DNA of 64,000 nucleotides from a virus, in IMG/VR virus record IMGVR_UViG_3300025011_000027, positions 1 to 64,000 of that record, one strand, 5' to 3'. The notes below the pieces were generated by a model. The model searched no databases. It was not told the DNA's origin and saw only the letters and a list, made by a program, of their open reading frames with translations. Position 1 is the stretch's first letter. Every line of letters starts with the position of its first letter. Both the position numbers and the translations under genes were made by a program. Below are positions 24,741 through 33,290 of the stretch, in pieces.

Positions 24741-24947
24741 TTAAACTAATCTATTAGCAAGGAAACCAATAATAGCTCCACAAGCTGTAAATGCCATAGT
24801 TGCCCATAATGGAAGTCTATTTCTGAGTGCTTCAATTGCATCTTCCATCTTAGCTATCCTTCCCTCCTGAGTATCAATTTTTTCCTCAAGAACTTGAACA
24901 ACTGCACAAGGAATTCCTACCACACATTGACCGTTATTTCCTGACAT
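24741..24947 (-). CDS. XhlA-like haemolysin/holin-associated protein
   Basis: This 68-residue protein has a coiled-coil (VLEEKIDTQEGRIAKMEDAIEAL) followed by one membrane helix (LPLWATMAFTACGAIIGFLA), the XhlA layout. It is the first gene of the lysis cassette, 12 nt before the amidase. XhlA works with a holin and endolysin in Bacillus prophage lysis. Confidence 0.8.
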   Translation of the reverse strand: MSGNNGQCVVGIPCAVVQVLEEKIDTQEGRIAKMEDAIEALRNRLPLWATMAFTACGAIIGFLANRLV

Positions 24948-24997
24948 ATGTCTCCCTGCTTTCTGGCTACTCGCCCCTTTCGTTTGAAACCCGTTAA

Positions 24998-25885
24998 TTA
25001 TTGAACTAAGTGTTGCTTATAGGACTGTTTGCATCTTTCATCAGTCATAGAAGCATATATCTGAGTTGTCGAAGGATCAGTATGCCCTAATAACTTCTGT
25101 ACTGCAACTAAGTCAGCACCATTATTTAGCAATAAGGTTGCAAAAGTGTGTCGAAAGATATGAGGATGTACGTTTTTAGTTACCTCTGAACGAGCAGCTA
25201 CTATCTTAACCTCTCTTTGTATGCCCTTATCTGATAATCTCCTATATGGCCTTCGTTCAGTTATAAATAGAGCTTGTTCGTTATCGGAGCGGCGCATAAG
25301 ATATTTCTTAAGATGATACATTGCCTTAAATGAAAAGTAAACAGGTCTTTCTTTATCTCCCTTACCAATTACTAGGACTGACATAGCTTGATAATCAATG
25401 TCTTGTCTGTTCATTCGTTGAATCTCAGAAAGCCTGCCACCTGTTGCATAAAGCATCTCCACTAAGGCACGTTCTCTAGGTGTCCTACATGCTTCCCTAA
25501 TCATTTCCAGTTCTTCGATTGTCAAAGCCTTTCGAACCCTCTGTTCTTGTTTTGGTTGTTTGATGCGGTTGGTAACGTCACAAGCAATTATTTTCTCTCC
25601 TGATAACCAACTAAACATACTTTTAAGTACTGATAACTTTTTCGACACGGACGAGGGTTTTAAATGATCAAATTCTCCTAAAAAGGTACGAATGTCTGAA
25701 GTTGTGATATCGTCCGCAGCTTTTTGAATATGTTCTGAAAAGATCCTTAATTCTAGTTTGTAACTATCAAGGGTTAACTTACTTAGTCCCTCTAATTTTT
25801 TACCTGTTAAAAATAACTTAATCTTTTGTTGTAGATCAGGATGTCCTTCTGGGATTAGAGCTGGTTTTATGTCGTACTGAGAAAT
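24998..25885 (-). CDS. Xer/tyrosine recombinase without a canonical start codon
   Basis: The C-terminal catalytic domain has all key residues: Arg in GGRLSE, Lys in GKGDKER, HIFRH, LLGH and the nucleophile Tyr in QIYA. The frame stays open upstream of GTG 25648 and encodes a convincing core-binding domain (LTLDSYKLELRIF, SDIRTFLGEF). There is no ATG, GTG or TTG in that part. Full length (about 295 residues, normal for Xer) needs ATT at 25885, which has AGGA just upstream, or a frameshift from the overlapping upstream gene. Use in integration or multimer resolution is inferred. Confidence 0.85.
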   Translation of the reverse strand: MSQYDIKPALIPEGHPDLQQKIKLFLTGKKLEGLSKLTLDSYKLELRIFSEHIQKAADDITTSDIRTFLGEFDHLKPSSVSKKLSVLKSMFSWLSGEKIIACDVTNRIKQPKQEQRVRKALTIEELEMIREACRTPRERALVEMLYATGGRLSEIQRMNRQDIDYQAMSVLVIGKGDKERPVYFSFKAMYHLKKYLMRRSDNEQALFITERRPYRRLSDKGIQREVKIVAARSEVTKNVHPHIFRHTFATLLLNNGADLVAVQKLLGHTDPSTTQIYASMTDERCKQSYKQHLVQ

Positions 25886-26145
25886 GATTCCTGATCAGGA
25901 TGATCAGGATGGTGATTACCTAAATATTCTTCTGGGGACTTCTTTTTGGCATAGAATCGACCTTCATAGGAAGACTTTGTGAGCCTCGATACTACATCAT
26001 CCTTTTCCTTATCTGTACCGTATCCTGTGAGTCTCTTTATGTCTTGATCCGCAAAGAAAAGTAAATCATTTGCCATCAAACAAGCGAGCCTTACTTCCTC
26101 GTAATCTGGTTTTAATCCATCTTTTAAATCAATAATTATATCCAA
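25867..26145 (-). CDS. Unknown protein overlapping the recombinase
   Basis: This 92-residue protein (DIIIDLKDGLKPDYEEVR) ends inside the recombinase N-terminal region. Its TTG start at 26145 lacks a well-placed ribosome site, and the frame is open further upstream to an ATT (ITARSYLDIIID) near a GGGAGGGG. No family was recognised. The repeated HPDHPDQ near its end lies exactly where the recombinase frame opens. Confidence 0.6.
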   Translation of the reverse strand: MDIIIDLKDGLKPDYEEVRLACLMANDLLFFADQDIKRLTGYGTDKEKDDVVSRLTKSSYEGRFYAKKKSPEEYLGNHHPDHPDQESFLSTT

Positions 26146-26189
26146 ATAACTTCTCGCGGTAATCCCCTCCCTTTTGTTCCATAAGCAAA

Positions 26190-26208
26190 GACACCCCGTA
26201 GGGTGCCC
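26190..26208 (-). terminator. Hairpin after the ribbon-helix-helix gene
   Basis: GGCACCC pairs with GGGTGTC around a short loop, followed by TTTG. It sits directly after the stop codon. The weak T-run suggests partial termination. Confidence 0.5.
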
Positions 26209-26382
26209 TTACCTTCTCTTTTTGTTTGCCTCTTTCTCGGCTTCGGCTGCTCGTTCCTCTTCGATAAACTCCTCCATCTTTGCATTAATCCAGGGCGACA
26301 CTCTGATTCCCTTCTTGCCGGCGTACTTGCAAAACTCGGCGTATACCTCCGGATCTAAGGTTATGTTGACCGCTTGCCTCAC
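26209..26382 (-). CDS. Ribbon-helix-helix DNA-binding protein
   Basis: This 57-residue protein from GTG 26382 (or TTG 26385) has the Arc/CopG fold: beta strand RQAVNITLDP, helix EVYAEFCKYAGKKG, turn IRVSPWINAK and helix MEEFIEEE, with a charged tail. GGGGTGG is well placed upstream. It is a possible regulator, or a ParB/ParG-like partner, and lies between the tail-fibre genes and the recombinase. Confidence 0.75.
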   Translation of the reverse strand: MRQAVNITLDPEVYAEFCKYAGKKGIRVSPWINAKMEEFIEEERAAEAEKEANKKRR

Positions 26383-26500
26383 CAACTATAACCACCCCCA
26401 ATGAGGTAATTATATACCAAGATATGGGGCTTGGGTTGCTTACAAATATTTATGCGCATAACTGCGTGTTAATGTACATAATTCGTCAAATGTCTACTAA
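26383..26500 (-). other. Short non-coding gap before the ribbon-helix-helix gene
   Basis: No gene or clear hairpin was seen. The stretch is AT-rich and may hold a promoter for the ribbon-helix-helix gene, but no pair of boxes is convincing. Confidence 0.4.
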
Positions 26501-26662
26501 CTAGATAACTCCCTCTAACGCCAACAAAGCATTTTCTACTGCGGTTTTATACTCAGAAATAAGGATGTCCTCTGTCTTGAATGTTTCGCCAGTTTTAGGA
26601 TTAATCTCCCGAGTTCTAATTTTCTTTACCAGAATATCCACCAAATATTGTTTAATAAGCAT
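26501..26662 (-). CDS. Small tail-associated protein
   Basis: This 53-residue protein (MLIKQYLVDILVKKIRTREINPKTGE) has its ATG overlapping the stop of the preceding gene (TAATG). It closes the tail-fibre operon. No known family is certain. Confidence 0.72.
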   Translation of the reverse strand: MLIKQYLVDILVKKIRTREINPKTGETFKTEDILISEYKTAVENALLALEGVI

Positions 26663-26937
26663 TAAATCAATCCCTCACTTTCTAATAATATGTTTTCTAA
26701 ATCGACGATCTTTTGCTGATCAGGTGTTAACGGAATAATAATATCCTCGGTAACAAGCGTTCCGTTTGCAACATCTACGCTCAACGCTCTTTTCCCGTTT
26801 AGTTCTCCAAATGCAGTTTCAATATAGGGTAAACCAATGGGTTTTTCATGCGGCAAAACATTACCTTCGGCATCGGGGAAAACTGCCCATATTTTACCGT
26901 TATCATCATAGATTATTAAACTTCCTACTTGTGCCAT
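26662..26937 (-). CDS. Small tail-fibre-associated protein
   Basis: This 91-residue protein (MAQVGSLIIYDDNGKIW) is of a type found after tail-fibre genes in Bacillota phages and may act as fibre attachment or assembly factor. The ending LTPDQQKIVDLENILLESEG is helical. The call is from context. Confidence 0.65.
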   Translation of the reverse strand: MAQVGSLIIYDDNGKIWAVFPDAEGNVLPHEKPIGLPYIETAFGELNGKRALSVDVANGTLVTEDIIIPLTPDQQKIVDLENILLESEGLI

Positions 26938-26948
26938 TCTTAGCCCTC

Positions 26949-27458
26949 CTATTCATCTGCGTACCATGTAAAAGATACTGTGTAACTATAATTAGCGAGT
27001 ATTGGGGCATTAAACCTAAATCCATTAGGAATGATACTAATTGAAGTATCGTTTGTATCATAGAATCCGACAAAACCGTCTGAACTCGTATAGCTACCAT
27101 CAGAGGATATAGATGCAGATACCGCACCCTTTGTGGCATACGCAGGGTTTTTTATTGCACTTCCGCTAGTCATAGTTATAAATTCAGATGCGGTAGCCCC
27201 ATTTCCTATATTACTACTCCATCCAAGCATAGTAACCTTACTCGGTGTAAAGTCCAGGTTGTTAATGGTTACCGCAGTATTACCAGCAATAGATGATGTT
27301 ATACCAGTAGCCCATTTTTTCTTCGTGCTTGTCCCTGTTACCTTTACCCCCTTTACATAAGCAGTTACTCCACTCTGAATATCTGCCGCTGTAGCTGTCG
27401 CATCACCTGTGTTAGTGCCACCAGCATCCTTTTTAGGTTTTACAAAACCCTCAAACAT
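26949..27458 (-). CDS. Tail fibre or tip protein with carbohydrate-binding-like domain
   Basis: This 169-residue protein has an N-terminal linker DATATAADIQSGVTAYVKGVKVTGT, a phrase common in phage fibre proteins. A beta-rich C-terminus follows (FTPSKVTMLGW, NGFRFNAPILANYSY) with low charge and many Ser/Thr. It is probably part of the receptor-binding apparatus. Confidence 0.68.
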   Translation of the reverse strand: MFEGFVKPKKDAGGTNTGDATATAADIQSGVTAYVKGVKVTGTSTKKKWATGITSSIAGNTAVTINNLDFTPSKVTMLGWSSNIGNGATASEFITMTSGSAIKNPAYATKGAVSASISSDGSYTSSDGFVGFYDTNDTSISIIPNGFRFNAPILANYSYTVSFTWYADE

Positions 27459-27895
27459 TAATAATCACCACCATGTGCCGTTACTTGTAATCCCGCTGCA
27501 ACCGTAGTTCCTATTGCAATATTGATTTTGTACCCTGCTGGCAAGTAGGGAATCGGCACTACCGTTTCTGTTGTATTTACCGTAATATTAATATTATTAT
27601 CCAAGAGCATAGCTGTTTCGGACAATGTTGTGGCTGCGATAGTTTGCTCGTGGATAAGCGAATTATTAGCTGCTACAGCATTATCAGAACCATTGTTAAT
27701 AAAGAATCTCAACACGGTTGCCACATTAGTTCCTAATGCTCTTACTTTGATTTGATCTATCCTTGCACCGTTTGCCCCTGACGTAAAGATAGTTACTACC
27801 GTTCCTGTACCATCTTTGGCTGTATTTGCGGTTGTCACGGTTCCCCAACTGACTTTGGGCGTTAATGGGAAAATTGGCGTTGTATTTGCTGGCAT
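27458..27895 (-). CDS. Tail/fibre structural protein
   Basis: This 145-residue beta-rich protein (MPANTTPIFPLTPKVSWGTVTTAN) resembles structural proteins of unknown exact position in phage tails and capsids. Its start overlaps the stop of the fibre gene by 1 nt. Confidence 0.65.
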   Translation of the reverse strand: MPANTTPIFPLTPKVSWGTVTTANTAKDGTGTVVTIFTSGANGARIDQIKVRALGTNVATVLRFFINNGSDNAVAANNSLIHEQTIAATTLSETAMLLDNNINITVNTTETVVPIPYLPAGYKINIAIGTTVAAGLQVTAHGGDY

Positions 27896-28860
27896 TATAA
27901 AGCACCTCCAAAGTTTTTATAGGCATATATTTTACTTGCTTGATGAACATAATCCGCCTGATGTTCAGTAAGGGCATCGGCATTCCCCTTCACCGTTTCC
28001 GTCGTTCGCCCTACTCCAGCTAGGTTACTTAAGTCAGTATCGAAGGCATACTGGGAGTGTGGATCTGCTGCTGCTACATGATCAGCATCTTTAGTATCAG
28101 CATATGTTTCAGCAATAACTATTGCTGCCACCGATGCGCCTGCCACATCTGCCCCAATATCTGACGGACTTAAAGTATCAGCCCCTCCTGTGGCATGAGA
28201 AGATTTGTGCGCCGAAGGAGTATACGTTGCTGGCATTGCGTGTCTGTGATCTTCTCTTGCGGCATTTGTACCCGTACCTACTGCTCCAGTCGTTCCTTCT
28301 GTTTCAGAGGTTGGTGTTGTACTTGATAAAGGTGTTACTGGCAGATTGGTGAGTAAGGAGCCATCACCTACTAATTTAGTTCCTGTTGTATTCGTCGAAG
28401 GCATAACAACTGTAATACTCGCGTCAGCTACATTGTCAGTCCATGAAGTCGTTACATTGTCAGCTATTTGTTGAAGGAAATAAAAAGTAGTTCCTCCAGC
28501 TTTAGTTCGATAAAGATTTCTAGCTGTAACTCCTTGAGGTCCGACAGGAATGTTAGTCAGATTAACCTGTTGAGTTGCTGGAGATACAGTCGCACTCGCC
28601 GTCCCGCCGCTTGTGTTTCCTTGATCAGTAACTCCGCCAGATGAATTAGCGTAACCGGTAATAAACGATACTGCATATTGATAGTTTCCATTCAAAACTC
28701 CCGTAATTGCATTAACCGCAACCGAAGGAGCAGTTGGTACAGTTAGAGCTTGAAAGAACACTATCTGACCAACGTCATTTTTACCGGTTAACGCATCTAT
28801 GATTTGGTCTAAGTCTGACGGACGTCCTGTTGTTCCACCTGATACTGTATAAAGACCCAT
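27895..28860 (-). CDS. Tail fibre protein with Fn3-like and HxH motifs
   Basis: This 321-residue protein has an Fn3-like domain near residues 40-155 (GNYQYAVSFITG, ARNLYRTKAGG). Fibre-shaft segments follow, with DHRHAMP, HKSSHATGGAD and AADPHSQYA; such HxH motifs bind metal in trimeric fibres. The C-terminus (ALTEHQADYVHQASKIYAYK) may join the next subunit. It probably binds the host surface. Confidence 0.75.
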   Translation of the reverse strand: MGLYTVSGGTTGRPSDLDQIIDALTGKNDVGQIVFFQALTVPTAPSVAVNAITGVLNGNYQYAVSFITGYANSSGGVTDQGNTSGGTASATVSPATQQVNLTNIPVGPQGVTARNLYRTKAGGTTFYFLQQIADNVTTSWTDNVADASITVVMPSTNTTGTKLVGDGSLLTNLPVTPLSSTTPTSETEGTTGAVGTGTNAAREDHRHAMPATYTPSAHKSSHATGGADTLSPSDIGADVAGASVAAIVIAETYADTKDADHVAAADPHSQYAFDTDLSNLAGVGRTTETVKGNADALTEHQADYVHQASKIYAYKNFGGAL

Positions 28861-28872
28861 CTTTGCACCTCC

Positions 28873-29349
28873 TTACGCACTAAAAGTAATGCTCCATTGA
28901 ATTGTGATATTTTCTGTAATAAGTGGAGTAAACGGAACGGGTAGCATCGTATGAAACCACGGATTTGCTGAAGTATCTCTAAACAGTACCTCAGTCACTA
29001 GAGTTGATACGATACCTGAGGGAATTTGGAATATAAAAGTAGTAGTTCCAGAAACAGGCGAATTTTGTTGATTGTAACTGAATGGGAACAATGTACCTGC
29101 TATTGGAGTAAATAAACCAGGGTCAGTTACACTAGGAGTTCCTGACCCTGATCCTAATTGTATCTGAGTTGGGGGAGAAACAGGTTGATAACCTAAATTA
29201 TTCTTCCCGCCTATCCATTGAGCAAAAGCTGAATTTGCATAATTAAGTGCTAAATTATGAGAAGAGAATGCACGCTCTTTACCTGTAATGGAATCAGTAA
29301 GTGTCACAATAACATTATCCGTTATTTTAGTACCAGACCTTACTTTCAT
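28873..29349 (-). CDS. Tail protein, likely fibre base or collar
   Basis: This 158-residue protein, mostly beta (MKVRSGTKITDNVIVTLTDS, ENITIQWSITFSA), lies between the baseplate gene and fibre genes. A structural role at the fibre attachment site is inferred from order and composition. Confidence 0.65.
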   Translation of the reverse strand: MKVRSGTKITDNVIVTLTDSITGKERAFSSHNLALNYANSAFAQWIGGKNNLGYQPVSPPTQIQLGSGSGTPSVTDPGLFTPIAGTLFPFSYNQQNSPVSGTTTFIFQIPSGIVSTLVTEVLFRDTSANPWFHTMLPVPFTPLITENITIQWSITFSA

Positions 29350-29360
29350 TTATACACCTC

Positions 29361-30170
29361 CTACCAATTAAATTCACCCCAAATAAAATCTCCCCAAGTC
29401 CAATACTTTGATTTTAATGTAACGTCTAAAGACTCAGTAACATGAACAGTATCAGACATAATTCCTTGCAGGGTAATTGTAACTCCTACTCCAGAAGCTT
29501 TTAAATTTTGAATCATTGATCTCAGTGTATCAAGTGTATAAATATAACCTTGCGGAGCTGAAGTAGGTAATGTAATAATTACTTTAAATGCTCCTGGGTC
29601 AGTGTCAAGTACGTCACTCGAATAACCCAAATCATAAAGAACCTTTTGAATTGCAATATTATTTAATCTAGGAAATAAAGAGAAGTCGATTATCCTAGTG
29701 GAGTATAATTCATCTGGTTCATTCTGTTGACTTGTTACTCCATAAAATACTCCGATATTCTCAAGCCACTGATCAGTTGCAGTTGAAGGAGTTATTTGAA
29801 ATTGTGACTGAGCTGTATTTTTGTCTATGTCGTTTAACTGTTGTGAAACGGTCATTGATATTTGCCATAAAACTGAGGTAAAAGACTGAAGTAAAACTGG
29901 TGTATGATATGTCCCTTCCATCAGAGATAATGCAGACATCGTAGGATACTGAGTGACTGTACAATTAAATGTCGTGAGAGCGTTCAGAATCGCGGCTAAG
30001 CTGTCTAAAGTGTTACTTGCTAAGTCATATACTCCTATGCCGGATACGATCATCATGCCGCGTTTTATGACGATTGTGGACTCCTCAGTACACGTAATAT
30101 AAAGACTGTTCTCTACCTGAGGATCTTGATTAATTGCGGGAGGTAGATTTTTAAGATAACGTTCAATCAT
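29361..30170 (-). CDS. Baseplate protein, P2 gpI/YmfQ-like position
   Basis: This 269-residue protein begins MIERYLKNLPPAINQDPQ, as in wedge or baseplate-to-fibre linkers that follow gpJ. Its C-terminus has GVGVTITLQG. The order gpV, gp25, gpJ, gpI, fibre matches contractile tails. Confidence 0.68.
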   Translation of the reverse strand: MIERYLKNLPPAINQDPQVENSLYITCTEESTIVIKRGMMIVSGIGVYDLASNTLDSLAAILNALTTFNCTVTQYPTMSALSLMEGTYHTPVLLQSFTSVLWQISMTVSQQLNDIDKNTAQSQFQITPSTATDQWLENIGVFYGVTSQQNEPDELYSTRIIDFSLFPRLNNIAIQKVLYDLGYSSDVLDTDPGAFKVIITLPTSAPQGYIYTLDTLRSMIQNLKASGVGVTITLQGIMSDTVHVTESLDVTLKSKYWTWGDFIWGEFNW

Positions 30171-30183
30171 ATCTGTCCTCCTA

Positions 30184-31293
30184 TCACAAAAGGGTTATTA
30201 GGGGACTCCCTGATAATTTAAGCAGTATGCCTGTACCTGGAATAACATCAGAAGCAGGCGTAGTTATAACGTAATTTAGAACTCCTGTAATACTTCCTAC
30301 TACCAGACCAATTGATTTCACCAGTAGAGTATCACCTATGTTTAAAGATTGAATCAAGTTTGCTATTGCAGTACTAATTGCAGTACTCAACATTTCTAAA
30401 GTATATCCAGGAGAGGGAGTCACTGATAACGCTACTACTTGTGTTTGGTTTGTGGCTATATAAGCAGTTGAAGGTATTCCTGCGGCTTTGTATCCAATTA
30501 CAAAAGACCCATCTGTATCTACATAACCATTTATTAACTTCTGACATTGCGTTAACAAATTGGATGAGGTATCGTAGGTTCCATTATCCACATAGATAGT
30601 ATTAAATCCACTACCTTCAATTACGAGAGCTTTCATAACACGCTCTATAACGTACCCGTATTCATCGAGTAGTTTAGCTTGTTTTGCTCCGTATTGCAAG
30701 GAATTTATATCACCTCTATGGACCGATGCTAGAAAGTCAGTAAACCTCTCAGCTCTCTCACTTTCAGTTTCTAAGTCTGCTCCACTAATCACAGCTTTTG
30801 TATTTGTGACTAAAACATTAGTCAGTCCACTTATACTAGAGTTGAGTTGGGTTATTGTACCAAGTTGAGTATTTCCAATTTTACCTGGTTGAGTGCATAC
30901 AATACCTAAGTTTGCTGAAGTAGCTCCAGAAGGCCATGTATAACTTCCTGTAGTTTTGTATTGTATTGTAGTTCCTTTCTTTGACACAATAATCCCGGAA
31001 GGAATAGCAACATTGGAAGTCGGAGCAACTGGAACTGAAAGTTGAGCGAGTGTATAAGCTGACTTTGGCTGTAGGAGCTGAAAATCAAACATTGAATATC
31101 CTGCCTCACGCTGCGAAGTAACTACATTTTCAGCTTGGCTACTGTAAAATCTTTTAAGTTCCACGGCAAATGCTGTAAATAGTCCTCTTATCACCGAACC
31201 TCTATTAAGATCGTCCGCGGTCGGAGTCAGAGCTGTATAAGTATTAATCATATTTGCAAGGGTCTGGTTCTCATTAGGTGGAGAATAAGTCAT
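30184..31293 (-). CDS. Baseplate J-like protein (T4 gp6/P2 gpJ family)
   Basis: This 369-residue protein has a typical Baseplate_J layout: helical N-terminus (DDLNRGSVIRGLFTAFAVEL), a middle region with VLVTNTKAVISGADLETESERAERF, and a C-terminal domain ending LKLSGSPLITLL. The motif TESERAERFTDFL is characteristic. It forms the wedge backbone of the contractile-tail baseplate. Confidence 0.85.
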   Translation of the reverse strand: MTYSPPNENQTLANMINTYTALTPTADDLNRGSVIRGLFTAFAVELKRFYSSQAENVVTSQREAGYSMFDFQLLQPKSAYTLAQLSVPVAPTSNVAIPSGIIVSKKGTTIQYKTTGSYTWPSGATSANLGIVCTQPGKIGNTQLGTITQLNSSISGLTNVLVTNTKAVISGADLETESERAERFTDFLASVHRGDINSLQYGAKQAKLLDEYGYVIERVMKALVIEGSGFNTIYVDNGTYDTSSNLLTQCQKLINGYVDTDGSFVIGYKAAGIPSTAYIATNQTQVVALSVTPSPGYTLEMLSTAISTAIANLIQSLNIGDTLLVKSIGLVVGSITGVLNYVITTPASDVIPGTGILLKLSGSPLITLL

Positions 31294-32174
31294 TAAGATG
31301 TACCTCCTGTTGGTATATTAGCAGAAATGGACATATTTTTGTTAGAGTTAATCACCTTTAACTCCCCAGATAACTCTACAGCATCAAGCTTAGATATAAA
31401 ATTAGGCATTATTATGTCAGCTACTCTAGGGTCAGATAAAGCGGATTGTCTTGCGAATGATAAGGCTAACGTCTGATAATAAGGCTGATTACTTTCTCCG
31501 ATCACTTCAAATACTCTATTACCGTAAGTATTATCTCCAGGGAGTTGACCCATCGGAGTTCTCCACCTCATTGTTACCGCTTGGACTACGTTCTCAATAT
31601 CTGAGATCGTTTTAAGGTCTCCATTTACTCTTTCAAGAAAACCATCCTTGTCCAAATAAATATCTGTTCCATAAATGTTAGAGACAGCTAGATTAGCACT
31701 TACAATATTACCGATGGTTGCGGGAAGATAGATAGTATCACCAGTCTTCAAAACTTTAGTCGTAACCGTTTGCTGATTAACAAATACTGAAGCTATAGCG
31801 GAACGTGTGTAAGATTTCTGTAAAGGTGTCTGAAGCTCTAACGTGATAGTACCATCCAAGTTAATCGTTGACTTCTTAATAATGACAGATTCATAATATC
31901 CAGTTGTGAAGTCTCTTAAAAATAGTGTGTCCAGAGGAATAACTTTTAAGCTTTGAATGTTCCCTAAAGTGACTGAAGAACTACTTATAGTTGAAATAAT
32001 TTGAAGTTTACCTTTTTCAGACGAATATTGATCTATAGGATCATCACTGATAAACGGGTAACGCAAAGTGTTAAGGGATATAATAGCTCTCGAAACATTT
32101 ATCTTCAGTTGTGACTGGGATATTGTTTCAATCGTGTCTCCTTGAGCCACGACATAAGTTAGGTATTGACTCAT
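31293..32174 (-). CDS. Baseplate wedge protein, gp25-like C-terminus
   Basis: This 293-residue protein has an N-terminal LysM-like stretch (YVVAQGDTIETISQSQL). From about residue 195 it has a gp25/W-type fold, DIENVVQAVTMRWRTPMGQLPGDNTYGN. Gp25 joins the baseplate wedge to the sheath. The fusion of both parts is somewhat unusual. It overlaps the next gene. Confidence 0.78.
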   Translation of the reverse strand: MSQYLTYVVAQGDTIETISQSQLKINVSRAIISLNTLRYPFISDDPIDQYSSEKGKLQIISTISSSSVTLGNIQSLKVIPLDTLFLRDFTTGYYESVIIKKSTINLDGTITLELQTPLQKSYTRSAIASVFVNQQTVTTKVLKTGDTIYLPATIGNIVSANLAVSNIYGTDIYLDKDGFLERVNGDLKTISDIENVVQAVTMRWRTPMGQLPGDNTYGNRVFEVIGESNQPYYQTLALSFARQSALSDPRVADIIMPNFISKLDAVELSGELKVINSNKNMSISANIPTGGTS

Positions 32175-32557
32175 GCCGACACCCCCAGTAATAAGTTTAA
32201 AAATGAGTCTCCGATATCAGAAAAAGGACTTAGTTGCATAATAGGATCCCAAGAAGAGAAAGTTAATAGAATGTCTCTTGAAGATGCACTAATTGTGAGT
32301 AATTTGGTTCCATTCGTAGTGCTTGCGACTCTATAAAAGGCTACATGACCTTCCCAAAAAGCCTGCCAAAGATTGTTCAATAATAGTTTATCAGATACAG
32401 TAGGAGCATCAATAGTCAATAAGTCACACGTAGTCATACCCGCAGATAGTATCTTGACTATAATATGGCAAGAGGTTGAATCATACAAATAAATACTTTC
32501 CAAAAGACTTGGAAGTAATCTAACTGACTCATAAATGAAAGGGTAGTTATAAAGCAT
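32171..32557 (-). CDS. Unknown baseplate-region protein
   Basis: This 128-residue protein (MLYNYPFIYESVRLLPSLLES) has no recognised motif. It lies between LysM and gp25-like genes, with a 4 nt overlap to the gp25-like gene. A small baseplate component is inferred. Confidence 0.65.
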   Translation of the reverse strand: MLYNYPFIYESVRLLPSLLESIYLYDSTSCHIIVKILSAGMTTCDLLTIDAPTVSDKLLLNNLWQAFWEGHVAFYRVASTTNGTKLLTISASSRDILLTFSSWDPIMQLSPFSDIGDSFLNLLLGVSA

Positions 32558-32568
32558 TATATTACCTC

Positions 32569-33276
32569 CTATCTATAAGGTACTAATATAATCTGACCAG
32601 GATATATAGTATATGGAGAAGAAATATTGTTGAACTGAGCTATTAGGGGATACTGAGAACCGTCATGATAAAACATATCTGCTATTTTCCATAAAGTATT
32701 TCCTGATACCACTGTGTAAGGTATCGGATCTGGTTTAATTGTTTCTGCAACCGCTGCAACTGTTGAAGTACTTTTTGCTACAATTGACGATATTCCCAAA
32801 GCTACCTGTACTGGAATGTCAGGAGAGGGTGCTTTGGGATTACTCATGTCTTGAAGTAAAGTAATGGGAATCGAATACCGGATAATTAACGGTTCAGCTT
32901 TGTTACGAGACGTTTGAAAATCATCCATTGTTATTTTAAAACTATACCCATCAATATCGTCAATAAAAAGAAGTTCAACTTCCGGAGTGGTCACTATTCT
33001 CTTATAATATTCTTCGTAGATTCTCCACAATATCTGAGCGGTTTCTTGACCATTTAACCCTGTAAGTGCGCTCTTTCTCCATCCAGTACTGCCTTGAATA
33101 GTTAATGATCTTACTCCTATACCAAGTATATCTTTGTAAATTCCTCCCATTGTTTGAGTTGTAGTCTGACGAGCTGGAGAAGTTATCTGAATTTGATCAG
33201 GATTAATCGGCATTGTTAAGCTAATCCCTTCTCCGCCACCTGACAATCTGAATGAAACATGATCATTATCTGACAT
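32569..33276 (-). CDS. LysM-containing baseplate/tail hub protein
   Basis: This 235-residue protein has an N-terminal tail-associated domain (LTMPINPDQIQITSPARQ) and a C-terminal LysM domain (YTVVSGNTLWKIADMF to IYPGQIILVPYR). This matches the XkdP/gp53-like proteins that hold the hub of contractile tails to the tape-measure end or to peptidoglycan. Confidence 0.82.
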   Translation of the reverse strand: MSDNDHVSFRLSGGGEGISLTMPINPDQIQITSPARQTTTQTMGGIYKDILGIGVRSLTIQGSTGWRKSALTGLNGQETAQILWRIYEEYYKRIVTTPEVELLFIDDIDGYSFKITMDDFQTSRNKAEPLIIRYSIPITLLQDMSNPKAPSPDIPVQVALGISSIVAKSTSTVAAVAETIKPDPIPYTVVSGNTLWKIADMFYHDGSQYPLIAQFNNISSPYTIYPGQIILVPYR

Positions 33277-33290
33277 GAAAAACTGCCTCC

